64,000 bases of DNA from Rhizobium laguerreae (GTDB lineage Bacteria; Pseudomonadota; Alphaproteobacteria; Rhizobiales; Rhizobiaceae). Below, one piece after another: positions 33,131-41,558 of the stretch (positions within the stretch are counted from its first letter, which is position 1; every line of letters starts with the position of its first letter). Under the pieces are notes generated by a model. It saw only the letters and a program-made list of their open reading frames with translations, was not told where the DNA came from and did no database searches. The DNA lies in contig NZ_MRDM01000029.1 of assembly GCF_002008165.1 (NCBI RefSeq), positions 62,001-126,000 on the forward strand. The letters run 5' to 3'. A program made the position numbers and the translations under genes.

Positions 33131-33756
33131 TGACCATGAGCGATCAGACTATCGACACGGCCGAAAAGCCTGAATTCTACCTGACGGAAGATCATCATCC
33201 GGAAAACAGCACCAACCTCGGCTTCTGGCTCTACCTGATGAGCGACTGCCTGATCTTCGCGGTGCTGTTTGCAACGCACGGCGTGCTCGGCCGCAATTAT
33301 GCAGCCGGCCCCTCGCCCGCCGATCTGTTCGATCTGCCGATCGTTGCCCTCAACACCTCGATGCTGCTCTTCTCCTCGATCACCTACGGCTTCGCGATGC
33401 TGCAGATGGAGCGGAACGCAAAGGCGGAAACGCTGTTCTGGCTTGGTGTGACCGGCTTGTTCGGTGCAGCCTTCATCGGGCTCGAACTCTACGAGTTCAT
33501 CCACCTGATCCACGAAGGCGCCGGGCCGACGCGCAGCGCCTTCCTCTCCTCCTTCTTTACGCTCGTCGGCACCCACGGACTGCACGTCACCTTCGGCATC
33601 ATCTGGCTGATCACGCTGATGGTGCAGGTGTCGATGCACGGGCTGATCGAGGCCAACCGCCGCCGCCTTATGTGCCTTTCGATGTTCTGGCACTTCCTCG
33701 ACGTCGTCTGGATCGGCGTCTTTTCCTTCGTCTATCTGCTGGGAGTTCTCGGATGA
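33130..33756 (+). CDS. cyoC: cytochrome bo ubiquinol oxidase subunit III
   Basis: The 208-residue protein has five membrane helices and the subunit III pattern: FWLYLMSDCLIFAVLFATHG near residue 36, GLELYEFIHLIHEGAGPTRS near 117 and GTHGLHVTFGIIWL near 147, ending in FWHFLDVVWIGVFSFVYLLG. It stabilises the oxidase complex. The start at 33130 overlaps the cyoB stop (TAATG); an ATG two codons later is equally possible. The stop overlaps cyoD (ATGA). Confidence 0.95.
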   Translation: MTMSDQTIDTAEKPEFYLTEDHHPENSTNLGFWLYLMSDCLIFAVLFATHGVLGRNYAAGPSPADLFDLPIVALNTSMLLFSSITYGFAMLQMERNAKAETLFWLGVTGLFGAAFIGLELYEFIHLIHEGAGPTRSAFLSSFFTLVGTHGLHVTFGIIWLITLMVQVSMHGLIEANRRRLMCLSMFWHFLDVVWIGVFSFVYLLGVLG

Positions 33757-34154
33757 GTTCGCAAGCACCTGCCCATGAGGATGCCCACGAGGCTCATCAC
33801 GGCCACAGCCACGGCCATCAGGCCGGCCATGGCACGTTCCGCAGCTACATGACGGGCTTCGTGCTTTCCGTCGTCCTGACCGCCATTCCCTTCTGGCTTG
33901 TCATGGCCGGCGTATTCGACAGCCCGGCGTTGACGGCGGTGCTGGTGATGGGCCTCGGGGCGATCCAGATCGTCGTCCATATGGTGTTCTTCCTGCACAT
34001 GAATACCAGGAGCGAGGGCGGCTGGACGATCATGGCGCTGATCTTCACCCTCATCATCGTCGCCATCGCGCTCTCCGGTTCCCTCTGGGTCATGCATCAT
34101 CTCAACACCAACATGATGCCGATGAGCCCCGAGATGATGAAGAACATGCCGTGA
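33753..34154 (+). CDS. cyoD: cytochrome bo ubiquinol oxidase subunit IV
   Basis: The 133-residue protein has three membrane helices, as in CyoD, with IVVHMVFFLHMNTRSEGG near residues 71-90 as the family hallmark. The first 30 residues are very histidine-rich (HEDAHEAHHGHSHGHQAGHG), more than in the enterobacterial protein, suggesting metal binding on the cytoplasmic side. It starts within the cyoC stop codon. It helps assemble the oxidase. Confidence 0.93.
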   Translation: MSSQAPAHEDAHEAHHGHSHGHQAGHGTFRSYMTGFVLSVVLTAIPFWLVMAGVFDSPALTAVLVMGLGAIQIVVHMVFFLHMNTRSEGGWTIMALIFTLIIVAIALSGSLWVMHHLNTNMMPMSPEMMKNMP

Positions 34155-34165
34155 CGGTCACGAAG

Positions 34166-34185
34166 GGGCGGCGCCAGCGCCGCCC
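34166..34185 (+). terminator. GC-rich hairpin between cyoD and SURF1
   Basis: GGGCGGCGC (34166-34174) and GCGCCGCCC (34177-34185) are perfect arms 11 bases after the cyoD stop. No T-run follows, so it may set transcript level or stability in the operon rather than end it. Confidence 0.4.
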
Positions 34186-34241
34186 GCAGCGGTTCAGACC
34201 ACCAGCGGTTCAGCCCCGAGCAATTCAGACATGGGCAGGGC

Positions 34242-34991
34242 ATGAGTGAGGCTCCCTCGGGAACGTCGGAGAGACGGCGCTATCAGGTAAAACGCGCGAT
34301 CTTCGCCCTCTGCCTGGTGCTGCTTGCCGCAGCACTTTCCGCACTCGGCACCTGGCAGGTCGAGCGCCTGGCCTGGAAACGCGACCTCATCGCCCGCGTC
34401 GATCAGCGTGTGCATGCGCCACCCGTGCCGGCCCCGACACGCGCCGAGTGGAACAAGGTCAATGCCACCGATGACGAATATCGGCGGGTAACCGCAGTGG
34501 GGATGCTGGCAAACGACAAGGAAACGCTGGTCTATGCCTCGACCGCACTCGGTCCGGGCTATTGGGTGATGACGCCGCTGACGCTTGCCGACGGCACATC
34601 GATCCTCGTCAATCGCGGCTTCGTACCGACCGACAGGCGCGATCCGGCCTCGCGCCGCGAGGAGCGACCGTCAGGGCCGGTCGCGATCACCGGGCTGATG
34701 CGGATGACGGAGCCGAAGGGATCGATGCTGCAATCCAATGACGTCGCGGCCGACCGCTGGTATTCGCGCGATGTCGCAGCAATCACGCAAAAGCGCGGCG
34801 TCAGTGCGGCCGCGCCCTATTTCATTGATGCCGATGCCACCGCCAATCCCGGAGGCCTGCCTGTCGGCGGCCTGACCGTCATCGCTTTCCCCAACAACCA
34901 TCTCCTCTACGCAATCACCTGGTACGGGCTGGCGGCGATGGTGCTGGCATTGCTGGTGTTCGTTCTCCGCGGCGAGAGGGCCGCTGCATAA
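34242..34991 (+). CDS. SURF1 family cytochrome oxidase assembly protein
   Basis: The 249-residue protein has one membrane helix at each end (residues 18-38 and 225-243) around a periplasmic domain, the SURF1 layout. Family motifs are GTWQVERLAWKRDLIARVDQ (40-59) and, near 125, ILVNRGFVPTDRRDP. SURF1 proteins deliver heme to terminal oxidases. The gene follows cyoD by 87 bases with GGGCAGGGC before the ATG, and completes the oxidase operon. It is followed by a convergent kinase gene. Confidence 0.92.
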   Translation: MSEAPSGTSERRRYQVKRAIFALCLVLLAAALSALGTWQVERLAWKRDLIARVDQRVHAPPVPAPTRAEWNKVNATDDEYRRVTAVGMLANDKETLVYASTALGPGYWVMTPLTLADGTSILVNRGFVPTDRRDPASRREERPSGPVAITGLMRMTEPKGSMLQSNDVAADRWYSRDVAAITQKRGVSAAAPYFIDADATANPGGLPVGGLTVIAFPNNHLLYAITWYGLAAMVLALLVFVLRGERAAA

Positions 34992-35007
34992 TGCAGCAGT
35001 GATGCCC

Positions 35008-36936
35008 TTATGAAGCGACCCGGCTGATCGCCTCGGCGAGTTGCGCCTGCGAGAACGGCTTGCCGAGACGGGGCAGATTGGCGATGCCGGCGCCTTCGGG
35101 GATCTCGGCGTAACCGGTTGCGAGGATGATCGGCATCTCAGGCCATTCGCTGCGGATCGCTTCCGCGAGCTGCGCGCCCGTCATGCGCGGCATGGCATGG
35201 TCGCAGATTACCAGGTCGACCTGCTGGTTGCGCAGGATGTCGAGCGCCTCTGGACCCGCCATCGCCTCGAACACGGTATGGCCGAGATCCTCCAACATCA
35301 GTGTGGTATTCATCAGGACCAGACCATCGTCGTCGACGGCGACGATGCGCAGCCGGCGCGCCGCATTGTCCTCCTGCTGCGGCCGGTCGGGGGTCGCGCC
35401 GGTTACCTGTTCCATCATCGCGACCGGGAACCACAATTCGGCCGTCGTGCCTTCGCCGAGGCTGCTCTTCATCATCAGGCGGCCGCCGGACTGGGACGCA
35501 AGGCCCTGCACCATGGAAAGGCCGAGACCGGTGCCCTTGCCGACACCCTTGGTCGTGAAGAACGGCGTGACTGCCTGCTCCAGCGTCTTGGCATCCATGC
35601 CCTCGCCTTCGTCGATCACCGCGATGCGGACATAGCGCCCGGGCGACAGCGGACCCTTGCCTGATGGCAGCGACTCTTCGGATGCGCGAAGCATGATCCG
35701 GCCGCCGGACGGCATGGCGTCGCGGGCGTTGACGACGAGGTTCAGGATCGCCATCTCGAGCTGGTTCGGATCGGTCAGGATCGTCGGCAGCCTGATGGGG
35801 AAAGAGGTCTCGATCACGGTGAGAGGGCCGAGCGAACGGCTCAGCATATCCATCATGCCGCGGACAAGGCCGGAGACGTCGATCGGCTCCATATGCAGTT
35901 CCTGCCGGCGGGAAAAGGCCAGCATGCGCTGCGTCAAGGCGGCGCCACGCTGGGCGCCCTGCATGGCATTGTCGACCAGCGATGTCAGCGAGAGATCCTG
36001 CGGCATGCGTTTCTTCAGAATTTCGAGACTGCCGAGCACAGCCATCAGCAGATTGTTGAAATCATGGGCGATACCGCCGGTCAATTGACCGATTGCCTCC
36101 ATCTTCTGCGACTGGAAGAGCTCTTCGCGCGCCTGCTCCAGTGCCCGCTGTGTCTCCATCTTCTCGGTGATATCGCGGGTGATCTTCGCGAAACCGAGCA
36201 CATCGCCTTCCTCATCGCGGATGACGTCGATGACGACGCTGGCCCAAAAACGGCTGCCGTCCTTGCGGACCCGCCAGCCTTCCCTCTCGAACCGGCCCTC
36301 GGCGCGCGCGATGTCGAGCGCAGTCTGCGGCACGCCGGCTTCGCGGTCCTCGGGGGTATAGAAGGTCGAGAAATGCCTGCCGATGATTTCCTGCGGCCGA
36401 TAGCCCTTGATACGCTCTGCGCCGAAATTCCAGCTGCTGACATTGCCGTCGGGATCGAGCATGTAGATCGCATAGTCCGAGACGCCCTGGACCAGCCGGC
36501 GGAACTGTTCCTCGCTCTGGCGGATCGCCTTTTCGGCCGCCCTGCGTTCGGTCAGGTCGCGGGTGATCTTGGCATAACCGATGAGCTCGCCGGACGGACG
36601 GCGGATCGAATCGATGACGACATGCGCCCAGAAGCGGCTGCCATCCTTGCGCCGGCGCCAGCCTTCCCCCTCGAACCGGCCTTCCTCCGCTGCCGTGGCA
36701 AGCGCGCGCTCCGGTACCCCCTCAGCGCGGTCCTCTTCCAGATAGAAACGGGAAAAATGCTCACCGAGAATTTCGGAAGGCTTGTAACCTTTGAAGCGCT
36801 GTGCGCCGGTATTCCAGCTGGTAACGATGCCTTCGGGGCTTAGCATATAGATAGCGTAGTCGGTGATGGCATCGACCAGAAGGCGAAAGCGTCCCCCTTC
36901 GTCAAGAGACGTAACATGTCGATCCAGCACTTCCAT
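35008..36936 (-). CDS. PAS-PAS hybrid histidine kinase with receiver domain
   Basis: The 642-residue cytosolic protein has two very similar PAS domains (about residues 15-130 and 142-255; both contain DYAIYML, FKGY/IKGY and RKDGSRFWA). A HisKA region with GGIAHDFNNLL (about 295-305, phosphorylated His), an ATPase domain (N-box VVNARDAM, G-boxes GEGMD and GKGTGLGLSMV) and a C-terminal receiver with VICDHAMPRMTG (near 575, phosphorylated Asp) follow. No membrane segment exists, so an intracellular signal is sensed. No output regulator is adjacent. AGAGGGGCCG before the ATG supports the start. Confidence 0.9.
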   Translation of the reverse strand: MEVLDRHVTSLDEGGRFRLLVDAITDYAIYMLSPEGIVTSWNTGAQRFKGYKPSEILGEHFSRFYLEEDRAEGVPERALATAAEEGRFEGEGWRRRKDGSRFWAHVVIDSIRRPSGELIGYAKITRDLTERRAAEKAIRQSEEQFRRLVQGVSDYAIYMLDPDGNVSSWNFGAERIKGYRPQEIIGRHFSTFYTPEDREAGVPQTALDIARAEGRFEREGWRVRKDGSRFWASVVIDVIRDEEGDVLGFAKITRDITEKMETQRALEQAREELFQSQKMEAIGQLTGGIAHDFNNLLMAVLGSLEILKKRMPQDLSLTSLVDNAMQGAQRGAALTQRMLAFSRRQELHMEPIDVSGLVRGMMDMLSRSLGPLTVIETSFPIRLPTILTDPNQLEMAILNLVVNARDAMPSGGRIMLRASEESLPSGKGPLSPGRYVRIAVIDEGEGMDAKTLEQAVTPFFTTKGVGKGTGLGLSMVQGLASQSGGRLMMKSSLGEGTTAELWFPVAMMEQVTGATPDRPQQEDNAARRLRIVAVDDDGLVLMNTTLMLEDLGHTVFEAMAGPEALDILRNQQVDLVICDHAMPRMTGAQLAEAIRSEWPEMPIILATGYAEIPEGAGIANLPRLGKPFSQAQLAEAISRVAS

Positions 36937-37005
36937 CGGCCCCTCTGAGTCACCAGCGCTTTATAACGCAGCGACAGCCAGATGGTTCCGGAGAGGCCCC
37001 AAAAT

Positions 37006-38412
37006 TCAGACGGCCTTGACCTGCGGATAGAACCGCTCACTGATCCGCTCGGCAGCGGCATAGGCCTGTGAGACGATCTCCGGCACGAGATCGATATCGG
37101 GCAGGCTGCCGAGGCCGAGCGGGCCGACGGCAAAGAGCCCGGCGACCGTCGAACCGTCGTCGAGGAAGGGCTCGCCGCGCGCATTGACCGCCAGGCCGAG
37201 CGAGAGCTCGTCCGGCATGGCGAGGCCGGCGGAAAGCAGGCTCTGCATCAATGGCGCTGAAAGATCCGGCGCCTGGCAGCGGCAATCGATGATGCGCTCG
37301 GCATGGATGACCTCCTCAACTGTGGAACCGGCCGGCGTGAAGAACAGGCCACTCAGGCCCCGGCGGCCGGCCCGGCCGCGACGCAGCACCGTGCGGCCTT
37401 CGGCAAGCTCGCGTTTCAGGCGTAGGTGCATGGCCTCCGGCAAACGGTTGCGGTGACTGTCGTAGATCGCCCTGAGGTGGCGGTTGAACTGATGTTTGTC
37501 GCGGGCCGGCAGCGAGCGCCAAAGCGAGCGGGCATGTTTTCTGAGGCCGTTCATTACCGATTGCCAGCTTCGCCCCGCTTCCTCCGCCTCGCGGCAGGCT
37601 TCACGGATAAAGCGCACGATCTCCGGCAGGCTCTGCGGCAGCGTCTCGGCCGGAAACACCGGATCGGCGGAATTCGGCGTATGACTCTGGGGCAGGAAGC
37701 CGCGCCTTGAAATGATCGTCACCTGGCCGGCATAGCCGGAATCGCGCAGCTGTAGCAGCTGGTCGACGACGCGGATGCCGCTGCCGAGCAGCACCGCATG
37801 CGGCCGCGCGACGAGCCGCTGGGCCCTGATCGGCGAAGCGTCCTCGCCGCCGGCATCCGGCGCAGTCAGGCCGAAGCCGGTGGCGAGGATCACGGTATCG
37901 AACAGCGGATTGGCGGGATTGGCGCTTTCGAGCAGGAAGCGGTTGCCGTGGCTCCTGCGGATCGCCACGACCGGATCGTTGCAGACCTGGACCGTGATGT
38001 CCCTGCGAGCGGCGAGTGCTTCCGAAAAGCGCTGGTAGACATAATCGCTGAAGATCTCCTTCGGCACGAAGATCTGCCGAAATCCGGGAATGGCGGCCGG
38101 CACGGCGGCGCGGAAGGCGGCGTTGCTGCAGAGCCAGTCGTTGAAATCGTCGTTGTCGCCGACCGAGACCGAGAGATCGCGCACACGGGTGTTGAGGATA
38201 GTCGAGGAGCGAGCCGAGGCCAGCGCCTGCCCGCCGCTGACCGACGAATTTGGATCAAACAGCTGCAGGTGGAAAGGCGCGCGCACCGTCTTCATCAGCG
38301 CGATGGCCGTCATCATGCCGGAAAAGCCGCGCCCGACGATCGCAATACGCGGCACGGCTGATATCTGCGCTGCCGCACTGGCTCTCGCGGAAAAAAGTCC
38401 CTGAACCGTCAT
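37006..38412 (-). CDS. FAD/NAD(P)-binding protein (COG4529 type)
   Basis: The 468-residue protein has an N-terminal dinucleotide fold with the motif IAIVGRGFSGMMTAIALM at residues 23-40, an ATGFGL strand end near 182, a second nucleotide fold (AVLLGSGIRVVDQLLQL near 214) and a final GLFAVGPLGLG near 432. This fits the COG4529 group of flavoproteins of unknown substrate, related to bacillosamine or cyclohexadienyl monooxygenase-like enzymes. AAGGAG six bases before the ATG fixes the start. No neighbour hints at a pathway. Confidence 0.75.
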   Translation of the reverse strand: MTVQGLFSARASAAAQISAVPRIAIVGRGFSGMMTAIALMKTVRAPFHLQLFDPNSSVSGGQALASARSSTILNTRVRDLSVSVGDNDDFNDWLCSNAAFRAAVPAAIPGFRQIFVPKEIFSDYVYQRFSEALAARRDITVQVCNDPVVAIRRSHGNRFLLESANPANPLFDTVILATGFGLTAPDAGGEDASPIRAQRLVARPHAVLLGSGIRVVDQLLQLRDSGYAGQVTIISRRGFLPQSHTPNSADPVFPAETLPQSLPEIVRFIREACREAEEAGRSWQSVMNGLRKHARSLWRSLPARDKHQFNRHLRAIYDSHRNRLPEAMHLRLKRELAEGRTVLRRGRAGRRGLSGLFFTPAGSTVEEVIHAERIIDCRCQAPDLSAPLMQSLLSAGLAMPDELSLGLAVNARGEPFLDDGSTVAGLFAVGPLGLGSLPDIDLVPEIVSQAYAAAERISERFYPQVKAV

Positions 38413-38764
38413 CGCAACTCCTTTGCGGCTTCATCCGCACCGTGTGTCGATCGAGGTTTCAACGCATAAAAAAGCGGTTCACGCGTTGATGAGGTTCATG
38501 CGGCCATTCACTACACTTGCCGCGGCATCCGGGTCCAGACCAGCGGCCCCGCAAGAGAACTAGGAGTGCAATTACGCTCGTCCATAGTCTATCAAACTGG
38601 TAGTGTATGAAAGCGGTAAATGGCGCAGGTGGCAAGAGGTTTGTTGCCACATCTTTTCAAGTTATTGAAATGTAATACAATTTAGAAGTGTTCGGTGGAA
38701 GTGTGGCCGGGTTTTGCATCCCGAACTGCGAATTGATCTCTAAAATGTCAGGTCGGCAGCGCCC
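38413..38764. other. intergenic region with a dyad
   Basis: These 352 bp lie upstream of the flavoprotein gene on the minus strand. They are richer in A and T than the genes (AAATGTAATACAATTTAGAA near 38669). A dyad GTGGCAA (38629-38635) / TTGCCAC (38644-38650) could be an operator or the terminator of the upstream minus-strand gene. I see no gene. Confidence 0.45.
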
Positions 38765-39382
38765 TCAATTGCCCTCGCCCGGATATTGTTGTGCCTTCAG
38801 CAGGCCGGCCAGATGCACCGTGTTGCGCGCCAGCATGTCGATGGCTTTCGTCACGACCTTCGGCACCTTGTCGAGATCGACGAAATTGGTGGAACCCATT
38901 GCCTCGCCGACCCAGTAGGCGACCGCATTGGCCGGAATGGTGAAGCCGACGTCGTTCAGTGCCTGGAAGAGCTCGGCCGACACATGATGGGCGCCGTCCT
39001 CATTGCCGACGACGGCAATGGCCGCAACCCTGCCATAGGAAACCATGCGGCCCTCTTCGTCCGTCTCCTCGAGGAAGGCGTCCATGCGCTCCAGCGCTCG
39101 CTTGCAGACGCTGGATGGCTGACCGAGCCAGATCGGCGTCGCCATCAGAAGGATATCGGCGTCCAGCACCTTGGCGCGAATATCGGGCCAGTCATCGCCG
39201 GCGCCTTCGTCGGAGGTGACGCCGGGCTTGACGTTGAAATCGGCCAGCCGGAGCACCTCGGTCACGACGCCGTGTGCGGACATCGCCTCGGCGATCAGTC
39301 CGATCATCCGGTCAGTCGATGACGCGTCCTCGGCGTCACTGGTTTTCAGAGTGGCGTTGAGGGCAAGGGCTTTCAGCGGCAT
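38765..39382 (-). CDS. flavodoxin-like NAD(P)H-dependent FMN reductase
   Basis: The protein of about 205 residues starts MPLKALALNATLKTSDAEDA; LALNATLK fits the phosphate-binding loop of the flavodoxin-like reductase fold, and LMATPIWLGQPSSVCKRALER near 80-100 is its second FMN contact segment. These enzymes reduce FMN, quinones or azo compounds. The start at 39382 has GGAGAGACCC upstream and fits the fold; the frame continues 78 bases more. It is the reverse-strand neighbour of an ABC exporter pair. Substrate unknown. Confidence 0.85.
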   Translation of the reverse strand: MPLKALALNATLKTSDAEDASSTDRMIGLIAEAMSAHGVVTEVLRLADFNVKPGVTSDEGAGDDWPDIRAKVLDADILLMATPIWLGQPSSVCKRALERMDAFLEETDEEGRMVSYGRVAAIAVVGNEDGAHHVSAELFQALNDVGFTIPANAVAYWVGEAMGSTNFVDLDKVPKVVTKAIDMLARNTVHLAGLLKAQQYPGEGN

Positions 39383-39611
39383 GGGTCTCTCCGGAACCGG
39401 TCGGCGGTGGTATCCGCCTGCTGCAACCTGTTCGCGCCCAGATTGTTCCCAACCGGACACGAGGTGACCTCACGTAAAAATAACCAACTGGTGAATTCTT
39501 TACTTGAACCCCCAATTGGAATCGGCAAAAGTGAAGGTGCTATCAATCCCTTCATGGATTTGCCGTCTTTTCGGGCCACCGTCCGACCACACATCTATTG
39601 GAAAAAATACC

Positions 39612-41465
39612 GTGAGCAGCGATGCGTTAATACGCGCGACGAAGCCTTCGGCTTCGATGGCGCTTGCAACTGCGGCAGGCTGGGGCCGAGGCCTCTTCAC
39701 CTTGGTGCGCATCACCATGATGGCCTTCCGCCACCCCTGGCAATCCGGCTTTGCGATCGGCGCCACGCTTGTGGCCTCCACCTTCCAGCTGATGATCCCG
39801 CGCCTTCTCGGCCAGGCCGTCGACCACACGCAGATGGCGATGAGCGGCGGGGCGGCCGGCCAGGCGGCACAGGACGCGCTTTTCACCACGGCGCTGCTGC
39901 TGCTTGGCGCCAGCGTGCTGCGCGGCCTCTTTACCATGGTGCAGAACTATTACAGTGAAGCCGTCGGCCATCACATCGGCTATGAATTGCGGCTGGCCTG
40001 CTACGAAAAGATCCAGCGGCTCTCCTTCAGCTTTCATGACACCGTGCATTCCGGTGACCTGATTACCGTCGGCCTGCTCGATCTCGAAGGCGTGCGCATG
40101 TATTTTTCCACCGCGCTCGTCCGGATGATCCTGCTGTCGATCTTGATCGGCATCGGCGCCTATATGCTGCTGTCTACGGATATCGTGCTCGGTCTCCTGG
40201 CACTCTCCTTCGTGCCCTTCGTCGGCTGGCGCTCCTCGGTGACGCAGCTCAGGCTGCGCGCCACCTGGCTCGACCTGCAGGAGCGGCTTTCGGTGCTGAC
40301 CCGCATCATGGAGGAAAATCTCGGCGGCATCCGCGTCGTGCGCGCCTTTGCCGCCCACGAACACGAGATTTCGAAATTCGAGGCGGCATCGAAGAGCGCA
40401 CTCGCGCTCGCGCATCAGCGCGTCGGCATCCGCGTTACCAACACCAGCGCCATGACTTTCTCCTTCTTCGCGGCGATGGGCCTGGTGCTCTGGGTCGGCG
40501 GCGGCAAGGTGATGTCGGGCGAAATCACCGTCGGCACGCTGGCCTCGTTCCTGACCTTCATGACCATCCTGCAGATGCCGGTGCGCCAGCTCGGCCTGAT
40601 GGTCAACGCCTTTGCCCGGGCATCGACCTGCGGCTCGCGCCTCTTTGCCCTGCTCGACCTCGACATCGCGATCAAGGATGCGCCGGATGCCAAGGAATTG
40701 GCGGTGACGGACGGGGTGCTGCGCTTTGAAAATGTCAGCTTCGCCTATCCGGGTTCGGAAAAGCGCACCGTGCTCGAGGATGTTTCCTTCGAAGCCAGGC
40801 GCGGCCATACGATCGGCATCGTCGGGCCTCCCGGCAGCGGCAAGTCGACGATCGCCCACCTCATTCCGCGCTTCTACGACGTCAGCGGCGGCAAGATCAC
40901 CATCGACGGCCAAGATATTCGCAAGGCGACGCTGCAATCGCTGCGCCGGGCGGTTGCCGTCGTGCAGCAGGATTCCTTCCTGTTCACGACGACGATCGAG
41001 AACAATATCGCCTATGGCGACCCCTGGGCAAAGGAAAGCCGGATCGAACGCGCCAGCGAAAGCGCCCAGCTGCACAATTACGTGCTCGGCCTGCCCACCG
41101 GTTACGGCACCGTGGTCGGCGAACGCGGCGTGTCGCTGTCCGGTGGCCAGCGGCAGCGTCTCTCGATCGCCCGCGCGCTGATGCTGAAACCGGCGGTGAT
41201 GGTGTTCGACGATTCGACGGCGGCAATCGACGCCGCCACCGAGCAGCGCATCCGCGGCGCCATGCGTCGCTACGCCGCCGACCGCGTGACCATCATTGTC
41301 GCACACCGCCTGAGTTCGCTGATGCATGCCGACCAGATCCTGTTCGTCGAAGACGGTCGGATCGTCGAGCGCGGAACGCATGAGGAGCTGCTTTCGCTCG
41401 GCGGGCGCTACAAGGCGCTATACGACCTGCAGGTGCGGCCGGGCGACGAGGTCTTGAGCGCCTAG
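39612..41465 (+). CDS. heterodimeric ABC exporter, subunit with non-canonical Walker B
   Basis: The protein of about 617 residues has a six-helix exporter domain (residues 20-335) and an ATPase domain. Walker A is GPPGSGKST, signature LSGGQRQR (509-516). Walker B ends FDDST, with D534 where the catalytic Glu normally stands. This is the pattern of the degenerate-site subunit in heterodimeric exporters. The GTG start at 39612 follows GGAAAAAATACC; ATG 39657 is the alternative, and the frame is open from 39504. The downstream gene encodes the partner. Drug or lipid export is inferred. Confidence 0.85.
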   Translation: MSSDALIRATKPSASMALATAAGWGRGLFTLVRITMMAFRHPWQSGFAIGATLVASTFQLMIPRLLGQAVDHTQMAMSGGAAGQAAQDALFTTALLLLGASVLRGLFTMVQNYYSEAVGHHIGYELRLACYEKIQRLSFSFHDTVHSGDLITVGLLDLEGVRMYFSTALVRMILLSILIGIGAYMLLSTDIVLGLLALSFVPFVGWRSSVTQLRLRATWLDLQERLSVLTRIMEENLGGIRVVRAFAAHEHEISKFEAASKSALALAHQRVGIRVTNTSAMTFSFFAAMGLVLWVGGGKVMSGEITVGTLASFLTFMTILQMPVRQLGLMVNAFARASTCGSRLFALLDLDIAIKDAPDAKELAVTDGVLRFENVSFAYPGSEKRTVLEDVSFEARRGHTIGIVGPPGSGKSTIAHLIPRFYDVSGGKITIDGQDIRKATLQSLRRAVAVVQQDSFLFTTTIENNIAYGDPWAKESRIERASESAQLHNYVLGLPTGYGTVVGERGVSLSGGQRQRLSIARALMLKPAVMVFDDSTAAIDAATEQRIRGAMRRYAADRVTIIVAHRLSSLMHADQILFVEDGRIVERGTHEELLSLGGRYKALYDLQVRPGDEVLSA

Positions 41466-41558
41466 CAACGGAATCCCCTTCTTCTGCTCACCGGGGAGAA
41501 GGGCGAACAAGCAATAAGTATGCAGGCCACCTTACGTGATGGCCGCGGGAGGAATGGC

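Noticed and set aside
38660..38695. Irr/ICE-type iron box (TTTAGAA motif) before the flavoprotein gene
   Set aside because: Only one half (ATTTAGAAG) matches; the second half TTCTAAA is missing.
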